From the NCBI GenBank assembly GCA_951394405.1, contig OX596337.1:2232001-2296000 (forward strand): a stretch of 64,000 bases of DNA, given 5' to 3'. Shown in pieces: positions 1 through 11,157 of this stretch. The position numbers and the translations under genes were made by a program. The DNA comes from Coprinellus micaceus. Lineage: Eukaryota; Basidiomycota; Agaricomycetes; Agaricales; Psathyrellaceae. Within the stretch, counting starts at the first letter, position 1. Each line of letters begins with the position of its first letter. The notes beneath the pieces are model-generated. The model made no database searches. It was not told the origin of the DNA and saw only the letters and a list, made by a program, of their open reading frames with translations.

Positions 1-252
1 ATGACATGCTTGAGCCCTCCCATTCCGCAGGTATGAGGATAGTTCACGCACTGAAGGTCTGACCGAGTCTCTCATAGAGATCCGCCTTGTCTACAGCGAC
101 GGTCGGCATCGTGGATTACAGTGGGAGAGGAGAAGATAGTGGGAGAGAGAGATAGCTTGAGAATCTGCACGATCGAGTCAAATCGTAAATCAATATCGTT
201 GCCTTTTTGGGCTGATGTCCTCGCGGCACCTTGAACTCGACGCTCGACCACG

Positions 253-2813
253 ATGAAGTACGTCGCACTGCTCAGCGGGGGTAAGGACAGTTGCTTCAAC
301 CTCCTCCATTGCCAAAAGAATGGCCACGAACTTGTAGCTGCTGCGTCTCTGCGTCCCGAGCAGGGAAAAGGTCAGCATTCCTCGATGCTCCCGACAGACT
401 GCGGCGTTAATTAGCACTTTTTACTGCGGACTAGACGAGATCGACTCGTATATGTACCAAACCGTGGGGCAGGACGCGATCGAGGTGGTCGCAGAAGCTC
501 TTAATGTGCCCCTTTATAGGCGGGTTATATCAGGGGATGCAGTCAACCGGGGGAACGAGTACGGTGCTCGATCTGCCCAGGGGTCCGCGGACCTCAAGGG
601 GGATGAGACCGAGGATCTGTACGAGGTGCTCAGTACAGTCCTTGTGAGTGTAGATCACTTTTATGGGCTTTGGTTGCCAATATCCGGGACAGAAACATCA
701 CCCTGAAGTCAAGGGCGTCTCCGTCGGAGCCATCCTCTCCAATTACCAACGCGTTCGCGTCGAGCATGTGTACGCGCCATCCCCTATCCCCATCCTCCCA
801 CTCTCATATTCCCAAATTTCACCAGCTGCCGCCGCCTCGGCCTCACTACCCTCGCCTACCTCTGGCAGCGTGACCAAGCTGAGCTCCTCTCAGAGATGAT
901 CGAGGCAGGACTCACCGCCGTTCTCATCAAAGTCGCAGGCATCGGCCTCACAACCAAGCACCTAGGAAAGACCCTTCAGGAAATGCAGCCTCATCTCATT
1001 AAATTGGTACGTCGTCGGACTCTTCCTGTGTGAATGACGCCATGAATTAACCAACCGATTTACCTGTACGAGCAGAACACCCTTTACGGGTCTCACATCT
1101 GCGGGGAAGGGGGCGAGTACGAAACCTTGACGATCGATTCACCGATGTTCAAGTCGAGGATTGTGTTGTGAGCGTTTGGTTTTGACATCCCCTTCCCTGT
1201 CTTGAGTGCTGACTTGTCGTCTCAAAGAAAAGAAGTCGAAACTGTGATCCACTCCGACAGCGATTTCGCAACAGTCGCGTACCTGCGGGTGAAGGACGCA
1301 GAGCTCGAAGACAAGGCAGTGAGAGGGGTCCCAGAGGTCCCTATTCCTTCCATGCTAGACGAGAAGTATTTGGACTTACTGGGCGACGACTTGGAGAGTG
1401 TACCGGATATCAATGCTCTTTCTCTGTCGTCGACTCCTTCAAATACCATCTTCCCGACTAGCAGTCGGCAGGTGGGAGATTGGGTTTCAGTGTCTAATGT
1501 CCAACGTACCTCCGACCTTTCAATCTCCATTTCCATCGAAAAGGAAGTGAAAGAATGCTTCCAACTCCTCTCAGGTACTCTCACGCCATTATCAAACACT
1601 TTCATAAACTCAACTTCTCCCGTTCATTCCTCAGATAAACTCAATAACTACAACCTCAAACTCCACCACTGCGCCAACATCAACGTACTCCTCTCCTCAA
1701 TAGATCTCTTCATTGCCGTCAACGCCGTCTACTCAACATTCTTTGGAACCAGCCCTCCAGCCCGAGCTTGTGTAGCCGTCGCCCTTCCCCCTGGTATCCG
1801 AGTCCGCTTGGACACTATCGCATTCGTCGAACAACACCATGGTGAAAGGCAGGCGCATCATGTCCAGGGTCTCAGCTATTGGGCTCCGGCGAATATTGGG
1901 CCTTACTCCCAAACGATATTAGCTCAAGAACAAGTATTTGTGTCGGGGCAGATTGGGTTGGTTCCGAGCAATTTAATATTGGCAGATAGCTTGCAGGTGC
2001 AGACCGCATTAGCGTGTCAACATGCAGATAGGATTGTGGGGGCATTGGCGAGCAACACGGGGTCGAATTGGCACGGAATTCCCTTGCTGAATGTGTGGTG
2101 GTTCGGGAAGGCCACTGACCTCTTGGCTGTGAAGTCATCTCGGCTCGTTGAGGTAAGGTTTTTGTCAACCTTGCACCGTTTCAAAAGCCGAAATTGTGGA
2201 TAGGATGACGACCAAACGCCAAGCATATTTGTCGCCGTGAGTGCATTGCCTAAAGGTGCCAAAGTGGAAAAGCAGTCACTCATCCACACTGGGCGATTGC
2301 CGACCACTGAGGAGGTGAGCGAGGTCGACGACGACCCGTCCCTGGTGGATGACTCTACAGACCGTAAGTCTGGCCCGATGTCAATTTAAGCACGAGCTAA
2401 CATTTTCACCTGTGAGCCCCAGTGGTGTGGGGTGTAGTGAGCTCAAAATCACGGTACCAAAGTCGTAACATAGGAGCACACGTCGCCTCTGTCCTCTTCG
2501 TTACAGGAGGTAAGCGACGTTCAGGGTTCATCGTGCTGACAGGTTACATCTGACGTGCTCAACTCGCACAGAGCTGCTCCTCGTCGCGATTGACAAGGTC
2601 ACCTCAGCCACCGACACACCTCTTAGCGTCCGACTCTTTTACAACCCCTCCCGAGTCTCTTCCAATGTCCTCATATCCAGCATGCAGTCGCTTTGCCTGG
2701 GCGACACCCCCACAACAGAGGTCCCGTGTAGTTATATCTCGAGTCAAGGCGAAGACGATTGGGACTATGCAATCTGTATATTGTCGCACAGTGCTGCATC
2801 TGCGAGTTGCTAG
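253..2813 (+). CDS. DPH6: Diphthine-ammonia ligase (ATP pyrophosphatase plus RidA-like domains)
   Basis: Catalyses the last, ATP-dependent amidation step of diphthamide synthesis on elongation factor 2 in the cytosol. The first exon opens with MKYVALLSGGKDSCF, whose SGGKDS is the PP-loop of the ATPBD4/Dph6 family. After an intron come DEIDSYMYQTVGQD and, further on, CGEGGEYETL, both typical of this family. Downstream exons encode RidA/YjgF-like stretches (for example YWAPANIGPYSQ followed by VFVSGQIGLVP near 1.88-1.97 kb), as in fungal Dph6, which carries two such domains. Many short introns, some 650-700 residues in all. The last exon ends DYAICILSHSAASASC with TAG at 2811-2813. Start chosen because the PP-loop follows at once. 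Product is clear; internal exon joins are approximate. Confidence 0.88.
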
Positions 2814-3200
2814 GGGCTAGTGGCGCGTTGGGGGGCGAGGTGAGGCGTAGTCCGTCAGAAGGAATCTTGAAACATCTACACCTACAGGGCTTGTGGGATG
2901 TGGGGTGAGGCTCATTGAAGGGAAACGAAAGCAAAGCGGTTCGTGAATAGAAAAAGGTTTTGTGGTACAAACAGGATTGGAACGAGAACAGGACGGGTTG
3001 TGGAAAGCGGGTGTATATGTGTGACAGTGGGCAAAGCGAGATCCAAAGATGAGAAGGGAGACGTGAGTGGTACGAACAGGACGTGGCCGGTGAGGGTAAG
3101 TTGTATCGTGATCGTGAAGTTGCTAGGGGGCAGAAAGACTCAAACCAGATCTCTATGCAAGCAAGGGACACTCAAATAGGGCAGACGTGATAGTGATGGC
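2814..3200. other. Convergent intergenic spacer
   Basis: This 387-nt gap lies between two convergent gene ends. It is purine-rich on the + strand and should hold both 3' UTRs. I see no conserved reading frame or RNA gene in it. Confidence 0.5.
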
Positions 3201-5708
3201 TTAGGGGTTAGCTGGTCCTTCGTTGAGAACCTTCATTTCTCCTAGCCTCCTCCTCATTGCCTTCTCAGTTGGAGTAGGAGGTACCATGCGGGCGATGAGA
3301 GCGCCGAGCAGGGTGCACAAGCCGCCAAAGCGAAGGACCCATGCCACGCCGTTGTGTCCAAAGTATGTGGAGCCTTCGTGCCCAGGACCCTCGATCGGGG
3401 GAGTTCCGTCGACTGCGCGGAATATGGCGCTTGTGACGATGGCGACCTAAAGGTAGGTCCCCAGTGAGGGTGGAAGGATCGACAAGGGGGGTTGATAGAC
3501 GTACGATAAACTGAGGCATGACGATAGCGAGATTATGAATACCAAGGACCGTTCCACCCGCAAGGGCAGTGGGGTTATTATCAGTGTCAAGCGCACTGTC
3601 CAGTTCGTCATGCGAACGGCGACGGAGAAGAGGTCGGCGCTCGTCCATGGCGCGACGACTCATCCTGCGAGGGTTAGCAGGTGTGGATAGATTACGCGTG
3701 TGAGAGGGCCGCCTCTCCGTGAGGAAGGGGGTGGGCGGAGGCGCAGTATCTTTGAGAAGTTCCATGATGATCGCAAATGGAACCCACATCGCGACTGCCC
3801 AGCAGATACCAACGAGGGTGATATAGATGGTAGCCTAAAAGGACGAGTTTGTGAGTAAGATGAAGGGAAGGATCGGTGGGGTGGAGCAACATGAACGTAC
3901 TTGGAATACCGTGGAGATGAGGAACGTGGAGAAGGAAAGCAAGCTGAAGAGGAGCATGGCACCAGTCCAAATGTTACGCAGAAGGAAGGGCATCATAGGA
4001 AGGCGAAGAGGTCGGCCTCGTTGTGCTGCATCGACGCGCCATTCTCGAACGAGTTTCTTGAGGTAGTTGAGTTCTTCGTCTTGGGTTTCGTTCTCGTACC
4101 GGGCTAAGATACGGCGGTCACGGGTAGCGAGGTGAGGAAGAACGGTTCCAGCGACAACACCAACTGTGCACGATCATTGGTGAGAAGGTGGTAGGGATGC
4201 TTTGAAGGGGAACGCACCGATGCTGTAAAAGAGCATGGCTCGCTCTCCCATACGGGTGGCATATTCAGCGTCAGGCTCCTTTCCAATTTCTTTAGCCATT
4301 ACCTGACCAACATAGGTCGTGCTATAACGAGAGTTAGGGGCTGCACCACAGTACCATATTGAGGCACATACGCATAGAAGAGGAAAGGGAACCTATTGGT
4401 AGCCTCGTGAGCCAAGGCATCGAGTCAACTGACTGAAATTCACCCACCATCCCATGAATGCGAACAACTGGACTAGGCACACCCGGCGAATTGCGTGAGG
4501 AAGGTTCACAAGTGTGTGATATATGTCGTTCAACACATCGATGAAACCCCTGCGGTGGAATCAGAACCCGCCCCGAATAGGCATGAGATTAGAGCCACCT
4601 ACTTCTTTGTCCTCTGTCGCGCAGATACGGGACGCTCCTGCTCTTCGTGGCAGTAGCATGTCATACCCACGGTGACCAGAAGAATGAAAATACAGATGAT
4701 ACAGAATTTCCTGAATTGCCCTCCTCCCAAATTCCGGATGATAGGCAACTCGGCGAGTGGGAGGTACCCTAACCAGGAAACAGTGAGTGAAGCATTTGTG
4801 AGGAGCTGAATGCATGCACATACCGAATCCATATCCGACGATATTTCCAGCATTCGTCATCCGTCCGTGCCAGGCGTTACCTGCGTTAAGCTGGTTCGCG
4901 GGGGTAACATCCAGGAGCAAGTTTCGCAGTGACGCTTGCAATCCGTTGAGAGCAAAGTCAAGGACATAGAAACAGAAAATTGCCAAGCCGATAGCAGTAT
5001 TGTTCGCTTGCTGTACCAGAGAAACGATTAGGGATTCCATAGCTATGAAGACGCTCGACAACTGTTCCACATACCCGCTTCCGGTGTTCGTCCCAATCCC
5101 CCTGTCCCACCCGGAAGAAGTCGACCAAGAATTCCGCCAATGGCTGGCAATAGGCGAGGATGAGCGTTGCGATAACGAGTGCTCCTGAAGATAGGAAGAT
5201 CCAGAAACGGCGACGATACTTGGATGTCGAGGAATCAGAGAGAGCCCCTGTTGATGGGAGACCGCAACCGGCATAAATCACTCAACCGACATGCGTATAA
5301 GGCCTCAATGAACTCACCAATGACTGGTTGCGCTACTAGGCCACTGATAGGACCGGCTAGCCATACCAGCGAAGTGAGCTGCGCCGGTAAACCGAGCTCC
5401 AACAAGAACGGGGTCCCATAGCTGTTCAGAACGTCAGTCACCTGGCCCGACACACGAGCGACCCACACCTACCCCAGTTCCACAGTCCACGCAATCTGGG
5501 CACCGGCCATGGATATACTCAGCGTTATAAGGTCCCATGTCGATAGTTGGCGCCTTCCAGGGGGTGACTTGGACCTTGCTTTGCGGGTGCCGGGTACGGC
5601 CAAGCCGCCCTCCTCTTGGATGGCGCCGGTTTCTTGGCCCCTCCCTCTGGACGACGGCCAGGGCACCTGCGTTGAAGGGTCTGGTTCGGAAGCGATGGGG
5701 GGTATCAT
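3201..5708 (-). CDS. Sucrose/alpha-glucoside MFS transporter (SUT family)
   Basis: A proton-coupled disaccharide carrier of the fungal general alpha-glucoside/sucrose permease type, in the plasma membrane. Reading on the minus strand from 5708, an acidic hydrophilic N-terminus leads to LSISMAGAQIAWTVELG, then LVWLAGPISGLVAQPVIG and SKYRRRFWIF, the first-half signature of plant and fungal sucrose carriers. Later exons give RNLLLDVTPANQLNAG and FAFMGWFPFLFY, both diagnostic. A long basic Ser/Arg-rich cytosolic loop (about 3.60-3.71 kb) interrupts the second half. The C-terminus ends GEMKVLNEGPANP with TAA at 3201-3203. About nine introns, roughly 660 residues. Family assignment is strong; substrate (sucrose, maltose or other) is inference. 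Confidence 0.85.
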
Positions 5709-6108
5709 GGCTACAGCTCGACTGCAAGCTGAGACTGGAAGTCTAGTTGAACATGGACGGTCACTTTATACTGTAGCGGCCCTCTGTCACCACCCTGCGT
5801 CATTCCCAATCAAGCAATTGTTACACGACAGCTCGGACCCTGGCCCCAAGCCTGATTTACCCTCTGCCTTCTTACATCCCTTTTGGCTGTATCACTTTAA
5901 TACGCTAGCGTTCGGTAGATGGAGCTGAAGGCTACAACCCTTGGCAATGCATGTTGAATAATACAGAATAAATACACTCCGAGTAGAGATAACAAATGGC
6001 CCAACGTCCAGGGTATGAACAGATCCGGATAGCACAGACAAGAACAACGATATGTTACAACAAACTGGTAGGTACTGGTAGTACACACATACACGCCATG
6101 TAGGATGA
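5709..6108. other. Promoter region of the sugar transporter
   Basis: These 400 nt separate the 5' end of the sugar carrier from the 3' end of the ankyrin gene, both on the minus strand. They should include the carrier's promoter and the 3' flank of the next gene. No element is recognised with confidence. Confidence 0.4.
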
Positions 6109-8111
6109 TTATGATCCTCGCACTGACGTAGCAGACATGCCCCGTCGATGACTGGATCCCGATGAATCGAATCCAGCCAAGGGTTTGCCTAGGATATGAA
6201 GTGCCTTCCGACGGCTACTGGTCGTCGGCACTGTGGGCGTATTGAGCGCTTCTGAATGCAATGGTGGCTCCGGAAATTGCGCATATTGGCTTGGCGGTCC
6301 CATATAACTTTGTGGTTCGTGGTGAACCGCGCGGTCGGGGCTAATGATGGACTTCAAGGAATTCGAGATGGAGGAAGAGCGACTAAGGTTTAGGGGGGTG
6401 ACGCCGCTGCGTCCTTGTTGAATGCTGGGGTTCGTTCCAGCCCGACTCCTGCTCTCAGCCTGAGGTGTGCTGTGGTTAGACATCCCCCCCGCTGAATCGT
6501 AGGGCGTACGGAGTTGGGCGGCAGAATAGGACGGTCGGAGCCTCCGCGGAGTCATGGATCCACTAAGGTGGTCTTGGTCTTGGTGGGGGAAGTAATCCTC
6601 CCCATGGGGTGGTAAGGTTGCTGATGGTTGGGCTGATCCATTGGTAGAGCTCGTCAACGAGCGGTTATCTGTCGAAGAGCTTCCACTTCGGTTACGCAAG
6701 AGATATTTCTCCATTGCGTCTGCATCTCGTTCTCGCATTCGATTGGCGACGGGCGAAAGGGAAGTGCCGGTATGGGGTGGTTGTGGAGGTCCCGGTGCGA
6801 GGAGTCCGTTTTTTGGGTTGAGCGAACTGGAAGAGGATGGCGTTGTTGCGTGATGTCCATTCCTCGATTGGTTGAGGAACACTGAGCTGGAACCCGTGGA
6901 AGGTCGAGAAGGTGAAGAAGAGGCGGCAATCGAGGAGCTCAATTGGTGACCATCGATATCACCACTATCAGATGTCGCTGTTGTCCGACTGGTTCCAGAG
7001 CCACTTCTTAGCCTTGGAACTGCGCCCCGATCTTTGGCAGGGACCGGAGGGGGAATGGGTATAGGTGACGTTCTGCCCCACTCGGTTCCTCTTGCCGCGG
7101 CCTGAGCGAAAACACGCTGCCGCTGTTTTTTGTTCGCTTCGAACTGAAGTCGAACGGTTTCTTGCAGGGCTTCACGAGTACTGAAGCTGAAGGGCGGTTG
7201 AGAGGCCAGTGTGACGGAAGAAAGGGTCGGGACTCACGAATAGGCATAGTCCAAAGCAGTGAAGCCTTCATTGTTCTTGACCGTGTACTGACAGCCACGT
7301 TCGATGAGTAGTTGGACGATCTGAGGTTCAAATTAGTCCTGCCAGGGCCGGGATCGGTAATGAAACACTGACGGGTACGTGACCCCAAGCGCTAGCACTT
7401 CAAGACACCGTTAGTGACCGGTGCCCTGACCAAAGGACCACGACGTACAAATGCAGTGGGGTGTTCCCCAGATTATCAGCCAGGTCTACATCCGCCCCAA
7501 GGTCGCACAACATCTGACGTGGAATCGTGAGCGCCGAAGACGTAAAAGAAGAGGGCGGCCCAGTAAGTACCCTGACGAGTTCTTCGTTTCCCCGAAGTGC
7601 GGCTATGTGTAGAGCAGTCTTTCCGTGAATATTCGACCAGTCGAGTGTCCAATGGTAGCGGTCGTAGTAAAGGCGAGCCATGCGAAGGAATGCACCTGTT
7701 GAATCTGGGGAAGTGGAGGCCGATGCATATGGATCCGGTGGTGGGGGCCTGTGATCAGCTAGTAGCATGAGTATCGTGTTGTTTTCGTAATCCTAGAGCC
7801 TCCCGTGTTATATGCATGCAAGAGAGGAGTAACACGAAGACACACCTTGCTGAGTTCGTGATCGTCGTGTTCTACACTGAGTAGATATTCAAAAGTCTCT
7901 TCATGTCCGAGGACTGCCGCCCACGCCAACGATGTATACTTGCGAGGGGCGACATCAGTATTGCGCATGTCAGTTCGTTGTATGAGCCTCTTGACGAGGA
8001 AGAGGTTGTTCTCTGTATATCGGCGTTAGTTCCGGGGATATCTAGGTAGATGAACATCGGCTGACCTTTCACTGCCCTCCGCAGCCTCTCAGTTGGGTCC
8101 TTTTCAGCCAT
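6109..8111 (-). CDS. Ankyrin-repeat protein, Avo2-like (possible TORC2 subunit)
   Basis: Starts MAEKDPTERLRRAVKG at 8111, followed across introns by ankyrin units such as YTSLAWAAVLGHEETFEYLL, GKTALHIAALRGNEELVRML and VDLADNLGNTPLHYA, about four to five repeats. The first residues (R-LR-A--G then LVKRL) and repeat layout resemble yeast Avo2, a TORC2 subunit. The C-terminal half, from about 7.0 kb down to the stop at 6109, is Ser/Pro-rich and probably disordered, ending SATSVRGS; this could be a phosphorylated tail. Ankyrin content is certain. The Avo2 link is from memory of the family and is only moderate; a generic ankyrin scaffold is the alternative. About 520 residues with several introns. 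Confidence 0.75.
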
Positions 8112-8334
8112 GGTAGAAGAAGGGGAGATGATAGGGGAAAGTCGGAAGAGGGGCGGCAACGTCAGACACTCTGGCGGTGAGGGATGGGAGCAAGGCGAGA
8201 GGATCACGTGTAACGGATGAAGCAGTGACTTTGCAGTGTAGGGATCGGGAGATCCACCGTTTTCGGACAGTAATTCCACCGGCGCCTGCGCACGATTCCG
8301 TGCCTTATTCTCGACTCCCTCCTCCTCGTCCATT
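8112..8334. promoter_or_regulatory. Divergent promoter, ankyrin gene / STEEP1-family gene
   Basis: A 223-nt gap between two divergently transcribed start codons. It must hold both core promoters and 5' UTRs. It is pyrimidine-rich just before the + strand ATG; no TATA box is obvious. Confidence 0.5.
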
Positions 8335-9037
8335 ATGCCCAAAGTTGTCTCAAGATCTGCGGTCTCTTCTTCGACAGACGGTATGTGTGCTCCCTTGTTT
8401 CGTAACCGTGCCATGCCTCACAGGGTTGGTTTTCAGCGCAGCCAACCGCGTCTTCAGCGGCAGCTCTGCGCGTTTACTGTACGTTCTCCACCGCTCGATG
8501 GCAGGGGAAAACAGCTAACGGTTATTCAGACTGCATGTGCGGTGAATTTGTCGTATGTCTCCATTTCCAATTCGACCCTTCCTTGAGCCCTCCTACCCAC
8601 ACCACACAGCTTGTAATCGACAAAAGCCTCGCCGCCCTACCTCGACGCAAGACCGACAACGCCATCATCGTTCGTGCCCAAGACAGCGATGACGGCAAGG
8701 CCAGAATCTTCAAATTGAACGCCAAACCCATTGAACCCATCCTGATTGAAAGGTATGTATGTGGGTCCGTTACGGTACACGGCTTGATAAAAATTCGCTG
8801 GCCCTGTACATCGATGAATCTGACTTGATGCCTGTTGCGTTGCTTTGATTGTTCAGGGAAGGGGGGCATGAGCGTCAATACCGCTTCCAATGTTCGCGGT
8901 GCTCCTTGACGATCGGATACCAGACCTCCCCACCTCCCGTGAAATCGGCTCCGTTCCTCTACATCCTGTCGGGCGCGTTATCTCAAGTGCAAGGCCAGGT
9001 GCCCCCAGACGCATTCGACGGAGAAAATGATGTATAA
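8335..9037 (+). CDS. STEEP1/CXorf56 (UPF0428) family protein
   Basis: The ATG at 8335 opens MPKVVSRSAVSSSTDG, the near-invariant N-terminus of the CXorf56/STEEP1 family. The next exons give CLCGEFV, then VIDKSLAALPRRKTDNAI, and the last exon GGHERQYRFQCSRCSLTIGY, matching the family's two CxC/CxxC pairs, which may bind zinc. It ends PPDAFDGENDV with TAA at 9035-9037. Human STEEP1 helps STING leave the ER, but fungi lack STING, so the role here is unknown; ER-export or splicing-related work is speculation. About 150 residues in four or five exons. Confidence 0.82.
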
Positions 9038-9645
9038 CTGGCTAGGTAGTATACATGGAGATGGGATCGAGGGACGACCTGAAGAGAGAGGAGAATTAGT
9101 ACGAGAGCGCACGAGGAGGATACAGGTCAATCTGAAGGCTCAGATACCGTTGTAGAAAAACTCATAACCAATGCCCGAGAAATGAGCATCGGTTCATACA
9201 GTGTGAATATAGTGTGCATCATTCGCGACACGTATGAAGGACTGAAGACTAACCTGGTAGAAGGTCGAGGACAAGGAGTGAGGGGAAGAGAGGACCTTTG
9301 CCAAAAATTTCGAGCATTTATGGCGCGGCGGTATTTGGCTGTATTTAGCATCCCCTTCCCGCCTATCAAACGCGACCAGTGGACTCCTGTTTCTCTTGCC
9401 GGCTGCGCTTCTAGCCAGGGCGTATAAATGGGCGAGAGAAATGGGCGAAATGAAGTGCGGTGACAGGGGCGACGGTGAGGTCGAGGCAGGGCTGACCACA
9501 CACGGCCGAAATGAGAGCAAGGCAGTTGAAACTCCGCCACTGGCTTTCTGTGACGCACTCGCTGCATCTCTTCCCCGCATTACGACTGTCTCCCACTCCC
9601 GTTTCCATCCACGTCCCCCTCTGCCCGGAATAAGGGCAACGCGAG
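9038..9645. other. Intergenic region before the WTAP-like gene
   Basis: This 608-nt stretch holds the 3' flank of the STEEP1-family gene and the promoter of the next gene. Open frames here look like chance. No RNA gene or repeat was recognised. Confidence 0.4.
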
Positions 9646-11157
9646 ATGGAGCTACCGTCTACCCGAGAACTGGAGCTCGAAGTTCTCGTTCGACATAGGG
9701 ATGGGCAGCTCGCAGAGCTCAATGTGAGTGCCAGTGCCAGGTTCCCTGTCGATGGTCCATGGAGAGGGAATGGGGCAGAGCGGGGCAGTATCCCCGCTCC
9801 AACTTCTTCATTCTGTATTTTGACTTGGGTTCTTCTCTTTGTTCGCGCTATAGGATGAGATTACGCGCCTGCGTCAGTTCGTCGCGGACCAGCCAACACC
9901 TTCACCAACCGATCCGGTAACACTGCCGCCCCCCTTCATGAGACTCCTGCTGCCCCATATCAAGAACCCATCCAAGGCGGCGGAGCCATCATCGTCCACA
10001 GTCATCAATGCTCTCACTCAGAAAGTGAAGCTCCTACAGGAGGAGAATGACGAGCTCTATCAAATCCTCCGAGTGAAAGAGACCGGCAAGTTGAAGGAGG
10101 AAGTCCGTAGCTTGCGGAAAGTTGTTCACAGGTTAGAGGGTTCTCTCCGTGGTACGTTACTTGCTCTTCGCGCGGGAAGTCATCCATGACCGGAACCCTG
10201 CAGAATCGCACCAAGTCATCGACTCTCTATCGTAAGTCCTTTAAATGCATCCTTTGGCGCCGGATAGCCATCTGAGCGCTTCTCTTATCTTGTCGCAGAA
10301 CCGAACTCGACAAGACACATATCTCCCTCATGGCTGCGTCAAAGCAAATCCCAACTGCACCGAGCCATCATCGCACTTCCCGGTCCCCACGACCGTACAA
10401 TGCCCCTCCCGTTCAGAGTCAGACCTCCACCTCCAGTGCCAACAATGGCACCGCGCGCGGCCTTCCTACTGGGCCTCGATCTCATAAGAAGCCACGCCTG
10501 TCCGACCCTCGGCAGTCCCCACCCCCATTGCAACACCCCCTTCCGCCCAATCCGCGGAATACCTCCCAAGCCCCTTCGCAGCCACAACGCGCACAACAGA
10601 GCCATCACAAGACCCACAACTCTAGCAATAGCTCAAGAGCCAATGAATCTAGGGAACGCAAGCCCGCTGGTGGCTTCCCCAAATCTAGCGGACGTTCCTC
10701 TAGGATGGACGTCGATGAAGAAAGTAATGCGTCCAGTCGGAACGACAAAGGTAGGGAGCGTGAGAGGGAGCAACATGAGAGTCAGCAACCTTCCTCGGAG
10801 AGGGATCGAGAACGCGATTCCCGCGGGAATAGCGCGAGAGACAGGGATGACAAGGATAGGAACAAAGAGCGGGGGCAGAAGGGAAGAGATCGCGAGTCAG
10901 GCGGAGGTGGGAGGGATAACCGAGAGAATAAGGACAAGGTGTCGGTAAATTCTGCGCACGGTGGCGGAAATGTGGGCGGGGCCAAGAGTTCAGCTCCTCG
11001 ACGCAACGGAGCTTACCAAGGTAATATGGGTCGAGTCGCCAGTGGAGGTGGTGGAGGCGGGGGTGGCCACGGAAGACGAGGTAATTCGGAAAGGCTCTCC
11101 AACCCCCAAGGGAACGGACAGGTAGACCGCTCTTTGGCTGAGCGTATGGGACTCTAG
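9646..11157 (+). CDS. WTAP/Mum2-like coiled-coil protein (candidate m6A writer subunit)
   Basis: Start MELPSTRELELEVLVRHRDG at 9646. After a first intron the chain reads DEITRLRQFV, then KVKLLQEENDELYQILRVKE, LKEEVRSLRKVVHRLEGSLR, and, across short exons, ESHQVIDSLSTELDKTHISL. This heptad-rich block of about 180 residues matches the WTAP/Mum2 pattern, including the ESHQVI-SL-(T/S)-L motif; in animals and yeast these proteins scaffold the mRNA m6A methyltransferase. From about 10.33 kb a low-complexity tail follows: Pro/Ser/Gln-rich, then a long Arg/Glu/Asp-rich run (10.74-10.95 kb), then a Gly-rich run, ending QVDRSLAERMGL at 11157. The coiled coil and tail are plain to see; the WTAP label is a fairly strong inference. 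Confidence 0.7.
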
